Shown here: piece by piece, positions 30,318 through 41,320 of the stretch
Layout of the letters: each line of letters begins with the position of its first letter
Numbering within the stretch: the first letter of the stretch is position 1
NCBI GenBank assembly: GCA_030748635.1
Contig: JASMLP010000107.1
Coordinates: forward strand, 1-41,708
Reading direction: 5' to 3'
Source of the DNA: Planctomycetota bacterium
Lineage (GTDB): Bacteria; Planctomycetota; JACQVV01; JASMLP01
Length of the DNA stretch: 41,708 nucleotides
Notes under the pieces: generated by a model
What the model was told of the DNA's origin: nothing
What the model saw: only the letters and a program-made list of their open reading frames with translations
Databases searched by the model: none
Position numbers and translations under genes: made by a program

Positions 30318-32099
30318 ATGTCTACCTTAAGACCTCTTCTCGCCTGGACTTTGCTCATCGCCTTTCTTTGCCCAACCCCTGGACAGGCTGACAAAACAGC
30401 AAAGATTCTCATCGTCACTCAACCGGAAGGGGCCCATATTCGCCTCGATGACGAATATGTCGGAGAAACACGTAAAGACCCCTTTAAAGTCGAACCAGGA
30501 TCCGTTCGGGTCGTCATCATCAAAGAAAAACATCTGGTGGAAGTTCGGACTGTAGAAGCTCGGGATGGAGAGACCGTCAAACTCGACATTCAGTTAACCC
30601 CTGACATCACCCCTCCCTATCCCATCTCCATAAAAAATGCCCCGAAACTGATCGAACAAGAATTCGAAGCGATCACTCTACCCATTCGAGCCATTCAATA
30701 CCTGACCCAGGCTCACCCGATGAATCCAGACGGCAATGAACTCCTGGCCGAATCCGTACGAACAATCGCCTACGGTCTGAATAAACTCCGGGAAAGAGAA
30801 TCCCTTCTCCAAAAACATTTCTCCCCCGAAATACGCAAAGAATTTTACGGTGAAGAAGAGGACATCCGGGACTATCCAGAAATCAAAATCGAAGAGACCC
30901 AATACGCTCTTGGATATCGTTTTCAGGTCACCGTTGGCGACAAAAGCCAAGAACTCGATCTTTCGATGGAAAACCCGACCGCCGCCGCAGCGACTCTTCG
31001 CACCTTCCTCGAATTCCTCGATTCCGCCTACGACACCCAGAAGAAAATCAGCCGTGACGCCTATGCTCACATGCTACTTGCCGGAATCATCGGCAAGGTT
31101 GGCGACGACTTTACCTATCTGATGCCCCCCCGAGCCATCCGGGAGATGGAAATCGAGAACAAACAGTCGCTGGGCGGACTGGGGATGCAAGTTTCAAAAA
31201 ACCGCCGTGGGATCGAAGTCATCGCTCCGATCGAAGACACCCCTGCAGCCAAAGCGGGAATACTCGCCGGGGACATAATCGTTCAGATCGGCGAAACGTC
31301 CACCCAAGACATGGAACTGAACAAAGCGGTGAGCATCCTGAGGGGAGAACCGGGCACACCGGTCACCATCACGATCTGGCGAGAAAGCGCCAAAAAGAAA
31401 ATGGTCATGACTCTGAATCGGGCTCTGTACAAGATCCGATTCCTTCGATGGAACCTCCGAGAGGACAAAATCGGCTATATGCGCCTGGCCTCCTTTAGCG
31501 GCACCAAGATCGCCCAGGAGATGGAAGTAGCTCTGCGAGAGATGCTCTCCCAAGGAATGGAAGGTCTGATCATCGATCTTCGCAACAACCCCGGTGGACT
31601 TCTCGTCACCGCACTGAATGTTCTCAACCTCTTCCTGGAAGAAGGGATCGTGGTCGAAATCCGAGCCCGGATTCCGCAGTTCTCGGAAACCCACCGCGCC
31701 AAAAAAGACGGAACTCTTCAACGGTTCCCGATCTCGGTCCTGATCAACAAAGGTTCTGCGAGTGCGTCCGAAATCCTCGCGGGATGCCTGCAAGATGTCG
31801 GACGCGCCAAGGTGATCGGTGTTACGAGTTATGGCAAGGGCTCTGTCCAGAGAGTCATCAATCTGACCCAACGTAAATATGGCCCCCACATTGCCCTGAC
31901 CGTGGCCTACTACTTCACCAGCGGTAAGCGCAAAATCCATAAAATCGGAGTCAAGCCGGACATCGAAATACCCCTGACCCCGGAGCAAGAGCTCGAAATC
32001 AGTCGCCGCTCGATCTACAAGAGCGCCGAGAAAGCGGAGGATCCTCAACTCGCTCGCGCCGTCGAGGTTCTCAAAGAAGAGATCGCCGCCAAACGCTGA
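30318..32099 (+). CDS. C-terminal processing protease (S41) with N-terminal PEGA domain
   Basis: This 593-residue protein has a signal peptide (about 1-25, ending GQA) and a PEGA domain (about 28-95). A helical region follows, then a PDZ domain (about 285-365) and an S41 catalytic domain. The catalytic Ser482 lies in SASASEI and Lys507 in YGKGSVQ, spaced 25 residues as in CtpA/D1 processing proteases. Such enzymes trim or degrade envelope proteins at their C-termini in the periplasm. PEGA domains bind surface structures, so a fusion suggests anchoring to the cell wall; this order is unusual. ATG at 30318 has AGAAGGA 5 bases before it and matches the signal peptide, so the upstream ATG at 30261 was rejected. 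It is the only plus-strand gene in the second half of the window. Confidence 0.92.
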   Translation: MSTLRPLLAWTLLIAFLCPTPGQADKTAKILIVTQPEGAHIRLDDEYVGETRKDPFKVEPGSVRVVIIKEKHLVEVRTVEARDGETVKLDIQLTPDITPPYPISIKNAPKLIEQEFEAITLPIRAIQYLTQAHPMNPDGNELLAESVRTIAYGLNKLRERESLLQKHFSPEIRKEFYGEEEDIRDYPEIKIEETQYALGYRFQVTVGDKSQELDLSMENPTAAAATLRTFLEFLDSAYDTQKKISRDAYAHMLLAGIIGKVGDDFTYLMPPRAIREMEIENKQSLGGLGMQVSKNRRGIEVIAPIEDTPAAKAGILAGDIIVQIGETSTQDMELNKAVSILRGEPGTPVTITIWRESAKKKMVMTLNRALYKIRFLRWNLREDKIGYMRLASFSGTKIAQEMEVALREMLSQGMEGLIIDLRNNPGGLLVTALNVLNLFLEEGIVVEIRARIPQFSETHRAKKDGTLQRFPISVLINKGSASASEILAGCLQDVGRAKVIGVTSYGKGSVQRVINLTQRKYGPHIALTVAYYFTSGKRKIHKIGVKPDIEIPLTPEQELEISRRSIYKSAEKAEDPQLARAVEVLKEEIAAKR

Positions 32100-32147
32100 A
32101 AGGCTGAAGACAAGTAGAGAAAGTTCTTCGACTCCGCCAGTCAGAAT

Positions 32148-33395
32148 TCAATCGCGCAATTTGCCCATCAAAACGGCGACGTTGTGCCCCCCGAAGCCGA
32201 AGGAATTACTGAGAGCCACTCGAACCGGGATCTCTCGAGCCGAACCGGGGCAGTAGTCGAGATCACAGCCCTCTCCGGGGTTTTCCAAGTTTCGAGTGGG
32301 GTGCACGATATCGTTGGCCACACTCAGAGCCATCACCACAGATTCCACTCCACCCGAAGCCCCCAGCAGGTGACCGGTCATACTCTTGGTTGAATTGACC
32401 ACGACTTTGTTGGCCTGTTCTCCCAGAACGGTTCGAATCGCCGCGCTCTCATTACGATCATTGAACTCAGTGCTCGTGCCATGGGCATTGATGTAGTCGA
32501 TTTCGCTTGGATCAACCCGAGCGTCCTGGATCGCCAGGCGAATAGCATCGACCGCTCCAGCCCCTTCGGGAGCCGGCTGGGTAATGTGAAAAGCGTCCGC
32601 ATTCCACCCTACCCCAAGAAGTTCAGCATAAATCTTTGCTCCTCGAGCCCGAGCATGCTCCAACTCTTCGAGCACGAGAATGCCACTTCCTTCCCCCATG
32701 ACAAACCCATCTCGGTCGCGATCAAAGGGCCTACTCGCGGCCTCCGGGTCATCATTCCGTCGGGACATGGCTCGAAGGCTGCAGAATCCGGAAACTCCCA
32801 GAGTCGTTATCGTCGACTCGGATCCCCCGCTGATGATGATCTCGGACTCTCCGCTACGAATGGATCGCAGGGCGAGACCGATGGCATGCGCCCCTGAAGC
32901 GCAAGCGCTGGCGGTCACGAAATTGGGGCCACGAAAACCGTGACGAATCGAGATCTCTCCACTGACGGCATTCACCATCAACTTGGGAATCAAAAAAGGG
33001 CTGACCCGATCGGGCCCTTTGGCCAGCAACTTCTTGTGCTGGGCTTCCATCTCGGTCAACCCACCGATCCCAGAACCCAGGATCACACCGATTCGAGTCG
33101 GATCTTCTCGGTCGGTTTCAAGCCCGGAATCCTCCACCGCGAGGGACGCGGCAGCCAGTCCATACTGAGTGAAGGGATCCATTCGCCGAACCTCTCGGCG
33201 ATCCATCCATCGGGTTGGATCGAAGTCGGGCACCTCCCCCGCGATGCGCGTAGCGTACGCACTCGCATCAAATCGAGTGATCGGCCTGATGCCGCTTGTC
33301 CCCTCGAGAACTCCGTTCCAGAGGGCATCCACTCCAATACCCAGAGGAGAAACCGCCCCGAGTCCGGTAACAACCACACGTCGGGGTTCGCTCAT
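32148..33395 (-). CDS. fabF: 3-oxoacyl-ACP synthase II
   Basis: FabF condenses malonyl-ACP with acyl-ACP to extend fatty acids. The 415-residue protein has the Cys-His-His triad of the family: Cys165 in TASACASG, His in NAHGTST, and His in GHLLGASG, with the KSMTGH segment. ATG at 33395 overlaps the acpP stop as TGATG, so the two are coupled. It is the last gene of the rpmF-plsX-fabH-fabD-acpP-fabF run. fabG, which often lies between fabD and acpP, is absent here and must be elsewhere. The 48-base gap to the convergent S41 gene shows no clear terminator. Confidence 0.97.
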   Translation of the reverse strand: MSEPRRVVVTGLGAVSPLGIGVDALWNGVLEGTSGIRPITRFDASAYATRIAGEVPDFDPTRWMDRREVRRMDPFTQYGLAAASLAVEDSGLETDREDPTRIGVILGSGIGGLTEMEAQHKKLLAKGPDRVSPFLIPKLMVNAVSGEISIRHGFRGPNFVTASACASGAHAIGLALRSIRSGESEIIISGGSESTITTLGVSGFCSLRAMSRRNDDPEAASRPFDRDRDGFVMGEGSGILVLEELEHARARGAKIYAELLGVGWNADAFHITQPAPEGAGAVDAIRLAIQDARVDPSEIDYINAHGTSTEFNDRNESAAIRTVLGEQANKVVVNSTKSMTGHLLGASGGVESVVMALSVANDIVHPTRNLENPGEGCDLDYCPGSAREIPVRVALSNSFGFGGHNVAVLMGKLRD

Positions 33396-33634
33396 CAGAT
33401 GCGTTCTTCGATGTAGTCGATCGCCGTTCCGACCGTCTGAATCTTCTCGGCATCCTCATCCGGGATATTGAGATCGAAGGTTTCTTCGAACTCCATCACC
33501 AATTCGACCGTATCGAGACTATCGGCTCCAAGGTCGTTGATAAATGAAGTTTCCCGACTCACCTTTTCAGGATCAACATCCATGTGCTGACAAACAATTT
33601 GCTTAACTTTTTCTTCGATTTCCTCGCGCGTCAC
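33395..33634 (-). CDS. acpP: Acyl carrier protein of fatty acid synthesis
   Basis: This 79-residue acidic protein has the classic site [12 protein letters not shown], whose serine carries phosphopantetheine. Compared with the ACP at 4653-4904 it has the standard FAS-type sequence and is the housekeeping carrier. GTG at 33634 has AAGGAG about 10 bases upstream. It follows fabD by 67 bases and is coupled to fabF. Confidence 0.97.
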   Translation of the reverse strand: MTREEIEEKVKQIVCQHMDVDPEKVSRETSFINDLGADSLDTVELVMEFEETFDLNIPDEDAEKIQTVGTAIDYIEERI

Positions 33635-33701
33635 CGCTAACTACTCCTTCGAGAAAGAAAATCCTAATAACCCGGGGTTTTCCCCGACAGCTTCAGACAC
33701 T

Positions 33702-34622
33702 TTACGTACCGGAATCCACGTTGTCTATGGAGATTGATGTCACCTTTCGATCCACCCGCTTCAGCAAACCCGACAAAACACGCCCTGGACCGACCTCGTA
33801 GAAGGAAGACCCCCCCTGAGCAACCAGCTGACGCATCGAATCGACCCAGTACACGGCCCCGGTCAATTGTCGCACAAGAGCGGATCGGATCTCCGCCACA
33901 TCGGAGAGAAGCACAGCATCAACATTCACCATCACCGGGATTCTGGGAACATTCATCTCGATTCGATCGACCTCCGCGGCCAGACGCTCCTGCGCCGATC
34001 GCATGAGTTCCGAGTGAAATGCGCCGGCGACAGCCAGCGGCACGGTTTTGCGCGCTCCTGCTTCCTGAGCCAGCACAGAAGCCCTTTCCAGAGCCCCTGC
34101 AGCACCGGAGAGCACGATTTGCTTGGGAGCCAAGAAATTGGCGAGTTGTAACACTTCGCCTTCTGCTGCCTTCTGAGCCACGGCTTCTAAAGCGACCCGA
34201 TCGAGACCGATAACCGACAACATACCCGAAGAGATCTTCTCGCAAGCCTCCTGCATACATTGACCCCGGAGTCTCACCAGCCGTACCGCGTCCTCGAAGG
34301 AAAGAACCCCGGCATACCACAAAGCGGTGTATTCACCCAGCGATAGGCCCAGAGTGACCCCCGGGTCCCCGAAATCCCCCCCCGCGGCGCGGTAAGCCTC
34401 CAAACTAGCCACGGAACTGACCAGAATAGCGGGTTGACTGACGTCTGTTCGCTCTAACTCCTCCTCCGGACCCTCGAAACAGATCCTCGAAAGGTCGAAT
34501 CCGAGAATTTCATCAGCCTGCTGAAAAATCTCTCTGGCGACCGGATGGTTTTCGAAATTTTCTCGCCCCATGCCGACTTTTTGTGCTCCCTGTCCGGGAA
34601 ACATGATGACTGTACGCGTCAA
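33702..34622 (-). CDS. fabD: Malonyl-CoA:ACP transacylase
   Basis: FabD moves malonyl from CoA to ACP. The 306-residue protein has FPGQGAQ near its N-terminus, the nucleophile elbow GLSLGEY with its catalytic serine, and the GAFHS segment with the catalytic histidine. The chosen start is TTG at 34622, which overlaps the fabH stop as TTGA, has AAGGGG upstream and gives the standard beginning LTRTVIMFPGQG; a start at 34694 would run 24 codons into fabH. ATG at 34604 is a poorer option because it truncates the first strand. Confidence 0.95.
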   Translation of the reverse strand: MTRTVIMFPGQGAQKVGMGRENFENHPVAREIFQQADEILGFDLSRICFEGPEEELERTDVSQPAILVSSVASLEAYRAAGGDFGDPGVTLGLSLGEYTALWYAGVLSFEDAVRLVRLRGQCMQEACEKISSGMLSVIGLDRVALEAVAQKAAEGEVLQLANFLAPKQIVLSGAAGALERASVLAQEAGARKTVPLAVAGAFHSELMRSAQERLAAEVDRIEMNVPRIPVMVNVDAVLLSDVAEIRSALVRQLTGAVYWVDSMRQLVAQGGSSFYEVGPGRVLSGLLKRVDRKVTSISIDNVDSGT

Positions 34623-35629
34623 GACTTCGCCCCTTGAACATTTCCCCACCGCAAGACCGCATTGCCCCAGGTCAACCCGGCCCCGAAAGCGCACAAAAGG
34701 ACCAGATCACCTGGCTCCAGCAAGCCGGAGCGGTGAGCCTCATCCAGAGCGATCGGTACCGAGGCAGCTGAGGTGTTGCCGTACTTCTCGATATTGATAA
34801 AAACCTGCTCCTCCCGAAGATCCAGTTTTTTGCAGGCGGCCTCGATAATCCGCAAATTGACCTGGTGCGGCACAACAAGCTTGAGTTGGTCCGCTGTGAT
34901 TCCATTTTCTTCCAAGCCGCGCTGGATCAGTTCACGCATCGTACTAACAGCAAATTTGAAGACCGCTCGACCGTCGAGCTGAATCAGATGTTCACGATTC
35001 TCGAACGATTCGAGTGAGTGCGTCGTCCGACTCCCTCCTACCGGAATCCAGATCACCTCGTTCTGGGTTCCATCCGCAAAAAGAGATGCGGAGAGAATCT
35101 CGCCTTGATCATCTCCTTCACTTGCCTGAAGAACAACCGCGCCCGCACCGTCTCCGAAGAGAATACAACTTCCTCGGTCCTCGAAATCGACTAGCTTGGT
35201 AAGAACCTCGGCCCCGATCACCAGTACATTCTTGTATGCGCCGGTCTGAACCATACGCCAGCCCACCGAAAGACCGTAAAGGAACCCAGAGCAAGCGGCC
35301 GAAACATCAAACGCCCCGGCACGATGAGCGCCGATCTGATCCTGAACCAGGCAGGCAGTAGCCGGAAATGGATAATCCCCGCTGACCGTTCCTACAATGA
35401 TCAGATCGATGTCTTCGGATTCTACTCCGGCCTGATCCATGGCCTTACGAGCCGCTTCAGAGGAAAGACGACTACAGGTCTCCTCTCCTTGAACCTGACG
35501 CCTCTCTCGTATGCCCGTGCGCTGTACAATCCACTCATCGGACGTATCGACGATCTTCTCGAGATCGGCGTTGGTGATAACCCCCGAAGGCACCTGGCTT
35601 CCTGTTCCTGCGATCTTGACGCGATTCAC
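34619..35629 (-). CDS. fabH: 3-oxoacyl-ACP synthase III
   Basis: FabH starts fatty acid synthesis by condensing acetyl- or branched acyl-CoA with malonyl-ACP. The 336-residue protein has the active-site cysteine in AACSGF, the histidine motif as PHQVN (PHQAN in most homologues) and the asparagine in GNTSAAS. GTG at 35629 has GGAGG 5 bases upstream and gives a normal start; a GTG at 35647 would place that ribosome site inside the gene. The stop overlaps fabD as TTGA. The Ala-to-Val change in the PHQAN motif is conservative and next to the catalytic residue. Confidence 0.96.
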   Translation of the reverse strand: MNRVKIAGTGSQVPSGVITNADLEKIVDTSDEWIVQRTGIRERRQVQGEETCSRLSSEAARKAMDQAGVESEDIDLIIVGTVSGDYPFPATACLVQDQIGAHRAGAFDVSAACSGFLYGLSVGWRMVQTGAYKNVLVIGAEVLTKLVDFEDRGSCILFGDGAGAVVLQASEGDDQGEILSASLFADGTQNEVIWIPVGGSRTTHSLESFENREHLIQLDGRAVFKFAVSTMRELIQRGLEENGITADQLKLVVPHQVNLRIIEAACKKLDLREEQVFINIEKYGNTSAASVPIALDEAHRSGLLEPGDLVLLCAFGAGLTWGNAVLRWGNVQGAKS

Positions 35630-35678
35630 ATCGTCCTCCTCAGGCACACGCCCTGACGGTGAAAGATCTCTAACGATG

Positions 35679-36782
35679 TTACCTCATTCCAGGTTCATCG
35701 GCAGAAGAAGATGTAAAACGATCTACCCACCGATCCAAAAAAGCCCCTCCCGACCTTAAACTAACGATCCCTTCTTCGATCCGGCGAACCACCTCGTGGT
35801 GAGCCAAACGGTCGGCCAAATGAATGGCCTTACAGATCGCAACCGCCTCGCTCTTTCCGTGACAAACCACCGCAGTTCCCCGTATTCCCAGCAGTGGCGC
35901 CCCTCCATAATTCTGGTAATCACTCCACTGAGCCATCTCTCCGAGGACCTGTCGGGAGAAAGAGGGATCAGCCATACGACTCAATGTTTCATCCAGAAAA
36001 GCTCGTACGCAGGAAGCGAACCCCTCGCTCACCTTCAACAAAACATTTCCAAGAAAACCGTCACAGACCACAACATCCGTTCTGGCGGCAAACACATCGT
36101 CTCCTTCTACATACCCCTCATAACACAACCCGCTCTCCCTTAGAATCCGATGAGCTTTGTGAACAACGTCCACACCTTTGCCAGGTTCCTCCCCGATATT
36201 GAGCAGCCCCACGGTCGGATCGGTTTTTCCGGTCAAAATTCGTGAGTAAAGAACTCCCATCACAGCGTGATGCAAGTAGTGCACGGGACGGTTGCGGACT
36301 CCAGCCCCCGCATCAATCAACACGACTTGACCTATTGGAGTTCGAAACTCCACCGCGATCGCCGCCCGCTTGACTCCCCGAACCAGTCCCCACCGCAGTG
36401 TGGTTCCAGCTAGATAGGCGCCCGTATGACCGGCTGAGACCACAGCCCGCGCCTCACCCGACTGAAAGAGATCCAGACACCGAACCAGCGAGGAGTTCGG
36501 TCTTTTTTTGACCACCATCGGCGATTCGTGCATTTCGATTCGATCCGGAGCGTGTTCGATACGAACTCGCTCCGATAACGACTTGTCCTGAAAGAAGTTC
36601 CGAATCTCCTTTTCATCGCCAACGAGAATCAGCTCGATGGCGTCGGACTCTTCGAGCAGGCGCAAAGCCCCGGCGACGGTTACTTCTGGACCTCGATCAC
36701 CCCCCATACAATCCAGGGCGATCGGCTTGATATCCGTTTTCGAAATCTCGCGACCTAGCAAGAAAGTTTCGGAACACACCAT
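35679..36782 (-). CDS. plsX: Phosphate acyltransferase PlsX
   Basis: PlsX makes acyl-phosphate from acyl-ACP for glycerolipid synthesis with PlsY. The 367-residue protein shows the family start IALDCMGGDRGPEVTVAGA, the ILVGDE segment, VSAGHTGA and the GFLGNVLLK block. About 20 residues precede the usual start, and ATG at 36782 has GGGTGA at a fitting distance. It lies 37 bases after rpmF and 49 before fabH, in the rpmF-plsX-fabH-fabD order common in bacteria, which links membrane lipid supply to ribosome synthesis. Confidence 0.95.
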   Translation of the reverse strand: MVCSETFLLGREISKTDIKPIALDCMGGDRGPEVTVAGALRLLEESDAIELILVGDEKEIRNFFQDKSLSERVRIEHAPDRIEMHESPMVVKKRPNSSLVRCLDLFQSGEARAVVSAGHTGAYLAGTTLRWGLVRGVKRAAIAVEFRTPIGQVVLIDAGAGVRNRPVHYLHHAVMGVLYSRILTGKTDPTVGLLNIGEEPGKGVDVVHKAHRILRESGLCYEGYVEGDDVFAARTDVVVCDGFLGNVLLKVSEGFASCVRAFLDETLSRMADPSFSRQVLGEMAQWSDYQNYGGAPLLGIRGTAVVCHGKSEAVAICKAIHLADRLAHHEVVRRIEEGIVSLRSGGAFLDRWVDRFTSSSADEPGMR

Positions 36783-36819
36783 TGCGATTCACCCGAATGA
36801 GAGCAAATCGACATGAGTC

Positions 36820-36996
36820 TCAGAATACGACCGAACGGATCCGCCCGGAATAAAAACCACAGGAGTTACAGATCGTGTGGGGGGGGATCATTTTCTCACA
36901 CTTGCCACAATGAACCAGAACTTGCTGGGGAAGGGCGTCGTGAGAACGACGTTTGCGCTTGCGAGCCTTGGAGGTACGTCTCTTGGGTACTGCCAT
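36820..36996 (-). CDS. rpmF: 50S ribosomal protein L32, zinc-binding form
   Basis: This 58-residue basic protein starts MAVPKRRTSKARKRKRRSH, the L32 N-terminus. It has four cysteines as CGKC (30-33) and CNSC (43-46), so it is the zinc-ribbon form. ATG at 36996 gives the normal family length and ends in VVF before a TGA at 36820. It is the first gene of the fatty-acid cluster, an arrangement widely conserved in bacteria. A 7-bp inverted repeat lies in its leader. Confidence 0.95.
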   Translation of the reverse strand: MAVPKRRTSKARKRKRRSHDALPQQVLVHCGKCEKMIPPHTICNSCGFYSGRIRSVVF

Positions 36997-37014
36997 GACA
37001 ATTCCTGAATCGAC

Positions 37015-37033
37015 CGAACGATTTCCTCGTTCG
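37015..37033. repeat. Hairpin in the rpmF leader
   Basis: CGAACGA (37015-37021) and TCGTTCG (37027-37033) form a perfect 7-bp stem with a 5-base loop, about 18 bases before the rpmF ATG. It could end the upstream transcript, act in rpmF leader control or be a protein site. No T-tract of useful length follows on the minus strand. Confidence 0.4.
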
Positions 37034-37094
37034 AGGAGAAAATCGGTCCGAAATCGTTAGCTTCGAGTAGAAATCTGAACGGATGAAAGGGCGA

Positions 37095-37123
37095 AGGCTA
37101 TGCGAGCCCAGGAGGAAAGTCAA
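37095..37123 (-). promoter_or_regulatory. Possible promoter for the rpmF-fab cluster
   Basis: On the minus strand TTGACT (37118-37123) and TAGCCT (37095-37100) are 17 bases apart. The -35 element is good and the -10 element is weak. It overlaps the stop codon of the DUF4261 gene and lies about 100 bases before rpmF, so it would give a leader containing the rpmF hairpin. Confidence 0.35.
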
Positions 37124-37889
37124 GCCCCTTCATGGACTGGAGGATCGCCCCCCGGAATCGGTACGAGCCTCCAGATCTTCCGTTCGGGAAATATCTGAGA
37201 GACCCCATCGACCACACTGCAGGTCGATCCATCGGGAAATTCGAGCAGATGACGCTCACCAACCACCTCTTCTCCCCTCAAAACGATATAAAGAGCCGAA
37301 CGCCGGAGCAATTCCTGCAACGCCCCCAGAGCCTCCTCCGACAGCTCACGAGTGTCCTCTAGGAAAATTTCCAGATCTCGTCGCTCGAAAGCGTGCATAC
37401 CCAGAGTATCGAGCAGAATGGAGCCTTCTCCCTCGTCTCGGAACAAACGCACCCCGACCCAGAGATCCAGCGGAAAGGCCCCGGTTTCCTGGTTCAGTTC
37501 AGACAGATAGGAACGAACCGCATCCGCTCGGTGCAAAGCGGCCCCCTCGACCCAGAGGTAGGCCATGGCGCCGGGCCACTCGAGAATGTTTCCGGCCACC
37601 TGAACCATCTGAAGCATCTGCTCGAGAACCGAACCGTTTTCGGGCTCAGGACAGGTGAGCAACACATGCCCCACATGATTCCCCATATCCTCCCTTACCG
37701 TCGGCCATCCCCAAGCGTGCTCGATCGGGTGCTCCAGCCAGGCCGGATCGAGGGGACCCGGACAGTACTGGATGCAAACCAGACCGACCTGTCTCGATTC
37801 GCTCAGACCGGGATCCCGATCGAAAAAGATGTGAGCCGCGCGAGTTCCCTGACGAATCCCTGCGATCAGAAACTGGGTCGGATCTACCG

Positions 37890-37893
<4 letters not shown>
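37120..37893 (-). CDS. DUF4261-domain protein
   Basis: This 257-residue cytoplasmic protein has no signal or membrane segment. Residues about 70-240 match the pattern I associate with DUF4261: a histidine-rich start (NHVGHVLLTCPE), AMAYLWVEGA, PLDLWVGVRLF, DTLGMHAFERRDLEIF and FPDGSTCSVVDG. Its function is unknown. ATG at 37893 overlaps the alaS stop as ATGA, so it is coupled to alanyl-tRNA synthetase translation. A role in alanine or tRNA biology would be a guess. A possible rpmF promoter overlaps its 3' end. Confidence 0.68.
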
Positions 37894-40715
<2,822 letters not shown>

Positions 40716-40723
40716 GTGGGCAC

Positions 40724-41308
40724 TCAGGAGGTTTTGTCGACAGAACCGGAAAGGGGAAAGTGCGCCAAAGGTACATACCGCACTCCATCGGGCTCCAGAA
40801 AACTTTCGTAAAAGACGACTTCCTGAGGCACGAAGGTACCAAAAACACAATCTTCCCACCGAAGGACAGAATCCGACAACTCCGTACCGGACCGTCGATC
40901 CCGAATCCGCCCCAACGTAACATGAGGCCGAAACGCGCGTTCTTCGCCGGGGAAACCGAGCGATTCGGTAAACGTCCGAATCGATCGGACCAATCCGGCA
41001 AGTCGTCCGGAAGACTCATCGACCCGAACATGAAGATTTCGGGGTTTGGAAAGACGCGGAAACGCTCCGACTTCTTTCAAAACACACGTCCCCGCAGACT
41101 GGTTCTCGATCGCGGGCCCAAGACCGTTCGAGATGGCCTCGATCTTCTCCTCCCTCGATTCGCCCAGAAACTGAAGAGAAATATGCATCGTTTCGACATC
41201 GACCCATCGAATCGGAAGCGAAAGACCTCGAAGGCGATTCTGCACCTCGACCAGCGCCCCCCGAAGATCCTCAGGGAGGTCAAGAGCAAGAAAAGTCCGG
41301 CGAGTCAC
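40724..41308 (-). CDS. thpR: RNA 2',3'-cyclic phosphodiesterase
   Basis: ThpR belongs to the 2H phosphoesterase superfamily and opens RNA 2',3'-cyclic phosphates; it was earlier called 2'-5' RNA ligase. The 194-residue protein has the two histidine motifs as HISL (42-45) and HVTL (129-132); the first has Ser in place of Thr, a tolerated variant. GTG at 41308 has AAGGG about 10 bases upstream. It lies 12 bases after the PfkB gene and 8 before alaS, so the four genes here are probably one unit. Confidence 0.93.
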   Translation of the reverse strand: MTRRTFLALDLPEDLRGALVEVQNRLRGLSLPIRWVDVETMHISLQFLGESREEKIEAISNGLGPAIENQSAGTCVLKEVGAFPRLSKPRNLHVRVDESSGRLAGLVRSIRTFTESLGFPGEERAFRPHVTLGRIRDRRSGTELSDSVLRWEDCVFGTFVPQEVVFYESFLEPDGVRYVPLAHFPLSGSVDKTS

Positions 41309-41320
41309 CAGGTCATCCCT

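Noticed and set aside
40716-40859. N-terminal 48-residue extension of alaS
   Set aside because: It overlaps thpR in another frame, and the family start KTACEIRQEY follows directly after ATG at 40715.
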